From Thermothelomyces thermophilus ATCC 42464 (taxonomy: Eukaryota; Ascomycota; Sordariomycetes; Sordariales; Chaetomiaceae): a stretch of 64,000 nucleotides of DNA. The stretch is taken from positions 3,038,001 to 3,102,000 of the forward strand of contig NC_016472.1 of the NCBI RefSeq assembly GCF_000226095.1, read 5' to 3'. The position numbers and the translations under genes are program-made. Within the stretch, counting starts at the first letter, position 1. Every line of letters starts with the position of its first letter. This document shows positions 56,723 to 64,000 of the stretch, one piece after another. The notes under the pieces are model-generated. The model was not told the origin of the DNA. It did no database searches and worked only from the letters and a program-made list of their open reading frames with translations.

Positions 56723-59700
56723 ATGCCGTCCACAACGTCGGGCCGTATTGTCAAAACCTCCAGGGGTTCGAAAAAGACCCCCCACCAAAAGAATCACCGA
56801 TGGGAGTCGTTCAGCGCCAAGATCTCCAAGCTTCACTCCCTCGATCCCCTCCGCAAAGTCCGCCGCCACGATCTCGAAGCCGAAGACCTCGAAGCGACGA
56901 CCTCGTACCTGCGCAACGGCTTGGATCGGTGGGCCGAACTCAACATTTCCAAGCCGTATATGGCTTTCAAGAGGGAGATCAACCCCCTCACCGAGTCCCT
57001 TGCCCAGATCCTCTACCATGAGGACCGGATTATGGACTTGCTGGCCGAGTACATCGCGAAGCACGAGAAAGAAGCCCTCGAACCGCTGCTTGACCTTGTC
57101 ACTGCATTTGCGCATGACTTGGGCGTTCGCTTCGAGAAGCACTACCCACGAGCTCTCGCCCTCATTGTCGATCTCGCCAGCAAGGTGCATGATGTCGAAG
57201 TCATCGAGTGGACTTTTGCCGCCCTGGCTTTCCTCTTCAAATACTTGTCGCGCCTTCTCGTGCCAGATCTGAGGCCGACATACGACGTCGTGGCTCCATT
57301 GATGGGCAAGGCCCGGAACCCCGGGCACATTGCACGGTTCGCTGCCGAGGCCATGAGCTTTCTGGTCAAGAAGGCGGCGGCCCCCAGCCACAAGGACAAG
57401 GCGCTGCCGCTCTTTGTCGAGCATGTAAGGGACGACCTGGAGGCTACGGTTGGGCAGAAGCAGTTCGAACTATACAGCCAGGGCATCATGACCATGTTTG
57501 CCGAGGCAATCAAAGGGGTTGGTGATGGGATACATTCGACCGGCCCCGAGGTTGTTGCCGCTCTGCTTCGACACGTGCCCGAGAAGGAATTGGCCTTACC
57601 CGAGCAGACGGTTTGGACGGATGTCTGCTGCGGCGTCCTTACCAGCGTCATCCACCACTCCAATGCGGATACCTTCAAGACTATCGAGACAAGAGTGATG
57701 GAAGAGGCGGAGGTCGAGCCACGCTCAGCCTTGCTCGTACAGGTTCTGGGAACCATGGTCGGTGTGCGAAAGGGCACGCGCATTCATGGCTGGGCGACTC
57801 TGGTCAAGACGCTCGGCCAGTTGCTCGTTTCGTTTTCGGCCCAGAAGGCTGAGGTTGAATCCATGGACCCGTCTCGGGTATGGCAGAGGATCGTCGTAAA
57901 CACGGCTATCGTATGGGCCCAGGCTCCCGTTGATGCCCTCCTTCCCGCCCTCACCACCTTCAGCGGGACCATGACCAAGGAACCCCTGATGCGGTGGTAC
58001 ATCGCCTTCTGCTCCTATCTGGCCGATCTGAATCCCGAGAGGTTCCGTGGCCTCTTCATGAAAGACTTTCAAAAGTAAGGTTCCTTCCCTTCCTGCTCTC
58101 GACATCTTGCTAAACAAGGCCAGGTTCATCGTCGCACATTGGTCGCAGAACGCAAACGAAGACATCCTCTGTGTACTATTGCCGCGCATGGTCGAATCCG
58201 GCGGACTCCCAACCCCTGGAGGGAAGGAGATCTTTCAGCTTCCACAGTCCTGGCAGGACCAGATTGCCAGCAAATTCGTTAAGCTTGGAGACACCCCTTT
58301 TCCAGAGAGCGGTGGGTTCGGGAAAGACCCGGAGACCTGGAGAGACAAATGTCTGCCCAAATACTCGGCGAGATTGCGTGTCTTGCAATCAACCACAGTA
58401 CATCCTGCGACGAATGCAAGGATAGCCGAGGTGTTGCTCAAGAAGCTGAAGTTGGCTCTCAGGCCATCCTCGTCATTGCCTACCGACGAGGCAAACTTCA
58501 TTGTCAGCGACGGCTTCCGTGCCTACCTTCGAATGTGCGCGCCGGCCAACTCGGTTGACCCCTCATTGGCCCCGCTGCTGAGGGCCGCTGCGCCACGGTT
58601 CTGTCGTTCTCCGGCATTTCTAGAGGCTCTTCTGGATTACGAGCGCGAAGTCGGCGGCAAAATCCAGCGTTCTCCCGAAGCCGACAACGACAATGGCGAC
58701 AGTCAGCAGGAGGTGGAAACCCCCCTGGTCAAGTGCTTGATTGACAACCTATCCACGCCTTCTCATGAGCTCCGGCTTGTGTCCCTCAGAATCCTCGAGA
58801 AATTGGACTTCACTCCTGATTTCAACTCCGCCCTGGCAACAATGATTCAGGTGGAAGAGCTACCTCTAAACCTTCAAAGCATCCGGACCATCGCAGTCCA
58901 TCTCCGCAAGCTCGGCCTGGTTTACTCTCACATCGACCAGAACTCCTGGTTGATCCGGGCTATTCCGGCATTTCTCTTCGGCATGACGACGGTACCTCTG
59001 TCCCCCGTTTGGGATGATGCCGTCGAAGCAATGAAGAAGGTGGCTGAAAGCAAGCCAGGAGAAGAGGTGTTGGCCGAAATTGCTTTCGAGTGGTTAGAAG
59101 TGCCATCTCCGCAGTGGTCCGGCCCGTACAAACCGCCGGCCGAGGACAATCATCAGGCGTTAACCAACTTCGAATGTCTCAATCTCATGGCGCTCCATGA
59201 GACCTCCGGCACTACGGGGAGCGTCTTGAACGATCCCTCCCGAGACATGTTGAGCGCCTTCGAGGAAGGACAGAAGATTGTCGAGTCTCCTTCGGACAGG
59301 GCACGGAGCAAAGCACTCAAGGCATTTTCAGCCATGCCTTTCTTGGCCGAGAAGCGATCTCGAAGGCTGGTGCCATTCCTCTTTTCCTTCACCGAGGAAG
59401 GTGGGACGTCGGAGGAGGAGGAGGAGGATGGAGACGAGGCTGAAGAATCTTTCGAAGGCAGCTGGTCTCTTCCTGACAGAAAAGCCCTCGTTGGAGTATT
59501 CGCCCAATTCAACAACCCGCGAGTTCTATATCAGAGCCAGAGGGTGTACCAGTCTCTGCTCAAGCTGCTGGCGAACGGCGATATCGAGCTGCAAAAGCTG
59601 GCCCTCAAATCGATCCTGGCCTGGAAGAATGATTCTATCAAACCGTACCAGGAACACCTTGAGTACCTGCTTGATGAGGCCAGATTCAGGAACGAGCTCA

Positions 59701-62700
59701 CCGTCCTCTTTCAAGGCGACAACCAAATTCAGCCTGACCACCGCCCGGACGTTATGCCGGTTCTTCTCCACCTGCTATATGGGCGAGCCATCTCAAAGAA
59801 GGGCGTAGCTAGTGGTCGTCATGGCCTCCATGCGACACGTCTCGCCGTCATCCGGCAACTGAATGTCGATGACATGGGGAGCTTCTTAGACATAGCCCTC
59901 GGCAACCTACGAGATATAAAAGTGGTCGATGCCCAAGGGCTCCGAGAGAGTCTGTTTGCTCGGGAGGCTCTTCCCGTCCGCAAGCAGGTTGGTCTCTTGA
60001 ACATGCTCGAGTCGGTCATCAATGAGCTTGGGACGAGCGTCTCGTCGTACATGGAGTCTCTTGTCAACGCGGTTCTCTACTGCCTCATATATGCCTGCCG
60101 CCAGCTTGGAGGGACCTCGGAGGAGCATGAGACCGAAGAGCAGGACCACGTCCAGAACGCGTCCTTGTACAAGGTTGTGCGAACAACAGCGCTGAAGTCT
60201 CTGAGCAAGCTGTTCCAGAATGCGCCCGAGTTTGACTGGACTCCGTATCAAGCAGTGATGGTTAAGGAGGTCATCAGCCCTTGGATTGAGAAGCTTCCGG
60301 CGGAGACAACACAGGGTGTCTCGGCTACCTGGAAGCTTCTGGGCACATGGTCTTCGCTTCCCCAGGCCGCCCTGTTCCTCTCTCTTGATAAGAGGATCAT
60401 GCCAAAGGTCATCGAGACTCTGCGTATCGAGAAGGCCAGGGATGAAGTCAAGACCTTCGCTCTCAACGTCCTCAAGAATCTGGTTGATCTCGCGCGACCT
60501 CCCGAGGCCGAGTCAGAGCCGAACGAGAAGGTTAAGACGGAGCTCCTAGCCCCCCACATAGATCTCATCCTCAAGGAGATCAGTGGGCTACTTCGCGACC
60601 AGCCCGACATTGGCCGGGACCTGCTAGCGACCGCAGTCGACACGGTCGTCGCTATCGCTCCTCTTGTGGAGACGTCGACCAGCGTGCAGGACATGGTTGA
60701 GATTGCCACCTTCCTGCTTAACCAGCCGTTGAGAAAGGTCAACCCCAAGATCAAAGGCTCGATCTTGTTGATCTTGAAGCAATTCATCGTGCTCGAAGAT
60801 TTGCAAAACAACGCGGAGCTGAAGCGGAAGGTTTACGGTACCATTGCCTCGTTGTTTGGCTTCTTCAAAGACAAGCAGAACCGGCAGACGCTGGCTGAAG
60901 TCTTGGAGGTGTTTGCCTCTCGAGAGCCCTGGGCGCAGGAAGTGGCCGACATTTGCCGCGACCTGAACTCCTACGTCGTGAAGCGGTTGGACGAACCGGA
61001 CTACAACACGCGACTCTCGGCTTTCAACTCGATCTCCAGAGACCGCGAGACGCCCTTCACAATCGATCAATGGATGCCCTTGGTTCACAACCTCCTCTAC
61101 TACATCCAGCAGGACGAGGAGTTTGGCGTGCTCTCGTCCAACGCGGCCGATGGACTCTGCAAGTTCGTCTCAGCAGCTGAAGCAGCTTGGGCGGGGCCGC
61201 AGCAGGCTGCTTATGTCGATGTTCTGTCAACCGTCATCCTGCCGGCCATCTACTCAGGAGCGAGAGAGAGCTCCGAAACGGTCCGCCGCGAGGTCCTGCG
61301 CCTCTTCGGCTTCCTCGTCGCTCATCTTCCACAGTGGGAACCGGTTGCCGACCTCACCCCCTTGGTCCCCGTCTCTGACGACTCCGACCAAGCCTTCTTC
61401 TTCCATGTCCTCAGCCCGGCGGTTACCCGTCAGCTCCAGGCCCTGCGTCTTCTCGAGGCGGCAAACGAGAAGAGCGAGCTACGCAGCAAACACATCAGCC
61501 AATTTTTCATTCCGCTCTTCGAGCACTTCATCTTTGATCGCCCCGAAGGCGGCGATGACCATGGCCTAAGCGCCCAGGCGACAAACACGATCGCGGCACT
61601 GACTACATCCCTGGAATGGCAACAATATCGGGCCATCCTCCGGAGGTTCGTTTCGTATGTCGAGTCGAAACCAGACTGGAACAAGCGTGTTATCCGTCTC
61701 CTAGAGAAGGAGGTCGATGCGTTACGCACGGCTGTTTCCCGCAAATCCGCCGATGCCATGGACGTGGATGACGGGCAGACGGCCGATGCAAAGCCCTGCC
61801 GTCTCGCGACCACGCTGCCTAGTCAGGAGAAGCTTGGTGACGAGATCGTCAACAATTTCCTGCCGACGCTGCTTAAGTACATCCACGAGAAGGATGAAAC
61901 GACTGTCAGTGCTAGGATCCCCGTGGGAGTGATCATCGCGAAACTCCTTACTCTTCTTCCAGAGGAGCGACTCAACGAGAAGCTCCCGAGCGTTCTCACC
62001 GACATCTGCCACATTCTCCGCAGCAAATCCTGGGAGTCGCGCGAGATGGCTCGGGACACTCTCGCCAAGATCTCTGGCATCATCGGTCCTGATAAGTTCG
62101 AGTTCATCCTCAAGGAGCTACGGGGAGCGCTTGTCAGGGGCCATCAGCTCCATGTCCTTTCATATACCCTCCATTCCATTTTGTTGGTTGCCATTCCGAC
62201 ATTCAACCAAGGCGATCTAGACTACTGTCTCTCCTCCATCATGGCCGTCATCATGGATGATATCTTCGGAGTCACGGGCCAGGAGAAGGACGCCGCAGAG
62301 TACGTGAGCCAGATGAAGGAGGTTAAGAGCAGCAAGAGCCAGGATTCCATGGAGTTGATTGCCAAGACAGCTTCCATCACACGCCTCGGCGACCTCACCA
62401 TGCCGCTGCAGTCTTTGCTCCTGGAAAAGCTCGACTTGCGCACGGTCCGGAAAGTTGATGAACTCCTTACTCGAATCACCAAAGGCCTCTTGGAGAATCC
62501 TGCTGCTGCCTCGCAACAGGTCCTCGTGTTCTGTTACGAGGTGATTCAAGAAGTGTACAAGAGTCAAAAACCGCAAGCAGAGCCCAAGATCGATCCTCGT
62601 CTTAAGAGGTATCTCGTCCAGAAAGCCGCCAAGAAGAGCGACGGCAGCGTCACCAGCAAATACACCTACAAGCTCATCAAATTTGCCATCGACATCTTGC

Positions 62701-64000
62701 GGTCTGTTCTCAAGAAACATGACAACCTCCGCACGGCTGGGAACATCGCCGGGTTCCTGCCAATCCTAGGTGATGCTGTTCTGTCAGCCGAAGAGGAGGT
62801 CAAGATTGCAGCCTTCAAGTTCCTCACCGTCATAGTCAAGGTGCCTTTCAAGAATGACGATGCGAGCAACTTGTACAAGGTAGCCCATAAGGAAGCAATC
62901 AAATGCATATCCTTGTCGCAGTCTACGACATCGGACCTTGCTCAGACAGCGCTCAAGCTCATCTCGATCGTCCTTCGGGACCGCCGGGAGATCCCGATGA
63001 GGGATGCCGCGCTTGACATGCTGCTCACCAAGCTCAAAGACGACCTGACGGAGCCCATGTACCGGCACGTCACGTTCAGCTTTTTGCGTTCCGTTCTGGA
63101 CCGCAAGCTGGAGACAGCGTCGGTATACGACACGCTCGACTACGTCGGTACCGTCATGATTACCAACGACGACAAAGACACGCGCGATCTGGCACGCGGC
63201 GCTTTCTTCCAGTTCCTACGGGAATATCCGCAGAAGCGGAATCGGTGGGAGAAGCAGCTCAAGTTCATCGTGGCCAATCTTAGATATGAGCGAGAGGGCG
63301 GCCGCCTGTCCGTCATGGAGGTGATCAATCTGCTGCTCAAGAAGTCGGCGGATGAGTTCGCACAGGAGGTGGCTGCGACGTGCTTCATCCCGCTGGTGTT
63401 TGTGTTGGCAAACGATGACAGCGAAAGATGTCGATTGGCGGCCGGTGAGCTCATCAAAGAGATCTTCCAGGTGTCGGACAAGGAGCGGCTGTCCAAGTTC
63501 CTGATGCTCCTGCGGTCGTGGTTGGGGCAGGACGGGAATCCGGCGGTGCTAAAGTTGGCTCTGCACGCATTTGGGTTGTACTTTGAGGGCCGGGAGCCGA
63601 GTCCCAAGGATAACCAGGATGCCGGGCTCGTCACAGACAAGCTGGTCAAGGTTCTTGGAGATGATGAGGCTCTCGAGGCTGATTGGGAGATGGCCAACGT
63701 AGCATTGACGACTGTCCAGACCCTGGTGCAGAAGCACCCGCAAAGGGTTCTTGGCCCGGATTCTGACGAGTTGTGGTCCGAGGTCCAGGCATGCCTTGCG
63801 CATTCTCACACCACAGTCAAGCTCACCTCCATCAAGCTTCTCAGCATGTACCTGGCTGATTTTGCGCGAAACGCGGTGAAGGGGCAAAAGCTGCCACTTG
63901 CGGGCTCTTACGGCCTGGAGCTGGACGGCTCCGATGTGAACGACCTGATGAGGTTAGCACTCGGCATCCTCTCTGCGGCGGAAGTCGACGAGGCGCTTGC
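56723..64000 (+). CDS. UTP20: U3 snoRNP / SSU processome protein Utp20 (3' end outside window)
   Basis: A very large HEAT-repeat protein of the small-subunit processome, needed for early 18S rRNA cleavages in the nucleolus. Exon 1 (56723-58074) and a 49-nt intron (GTAAGG, branch GCTAAAC, CCAG) lead to exon 2 from 58124, which stays open to the right edge. About 2409 codons are visible of roughly 2600, so the C-terminus is missing because the window ends. The N-terminus MPSTTSGRIVKTSRGSKKTP is basic. Characteristic text includes SFSAKISKLHSLDPLRKVRR, YMAFKREINPLTESLAQILY and PTYDVVAPLMGKARNPGHIA, then amphipathic repeat helices throughout (MSFLVKKAAAPSHKDKALPL; LINQPLRKVNPKIKGSIL-type segments further on). 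An acidic loop EEEEEDGDEAEE lies near codon 880. Sampled codons near 59.4, 60.0, 62.3 and 63.9 kb all remain in the same open frame. Confidence 0.94.

Overview
The window reads as nuclear DNA of a filamentous ascomycete (Pezizomycotina), most likely a Sordariomycete and perhaps of the Sordariales. The reasons are GC-rich coding exons, short introns (about 50-240 nt) with GTRNGT-type donors and CTRAY branch points, fungal-specific forms of Pam17, Slx9, Pol5 and Cdc25, and a C-terminal chromodomain protein resembling the Neurospora heterochromatin factor CDP-2. Species identity is inferred. Genes lie on both strands as single units separated by 0.25-6 kb; there are no operons. Exon limits below were worked out by hand from splice motifs, reading phase and protein family knowledge.

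Layout. 1-5 kb: a gene-poor stretch, a single-pass Cys-rich membrane protein whose first exon is unresolved, and an intron-containing tRNA-Tyr. 5.3-15.4 kb: glycogen debranching enzyme (-), a divergent NAD-dependent glycerol-3-phosphate dehydrogenase (+), and a membrane-tailed gamma-glutamylcyclotransferase-like protein (-). 16.5-20.4 kb: two orphan genes. 20.4-23.6 kb: AT-richer, gene-poor DNA with a coding-like remnant. 23.6-29 kb: a compact block with the NEDD8 protease DenA (five exons), Slx9, the Urm1 activator Uba4 and Pam17. 30.7-39.8 kb: a chromodomain protein, a J-domain protein, an orphan acidic protein and proteasome subunit alpha7. 40.1-43.2 kb: Pol5. 43.2-49.1 kb: a long non-coding interval. 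49.1-64 kb: Cdc25 phosphatase, the CwfJ-family protein Drn1, an Rpb12-like zinc protein, and Utp20 running off the right edge.

Most genes are housekeeping: ribosome biogenesis (SLX9, POL5, UTP20), protein turnover and ubiquitin-like modifiers (denA, UBA4, PRE10), carbon storage (GDB1, GPD), mitochondrial import (PAM17), splicing or lariat turnover (DRN1) and the cell cycle (CDC25). I see no secondary-metabolite cluster, intact transposon, CRISPR array, virus or novel defence system. The more unusual observations are two genes whose start codon stands alone on its own coding exon, microexons in denA, a short motif TACGGA(G/T)TA strongly over-represented between genes, a membrane-anchored GGCT-like fusion, a divergent GPD paralogue, a long pure CT repeat inside a proteasome-gene intron, and orphan genes recoverable only after splicing.
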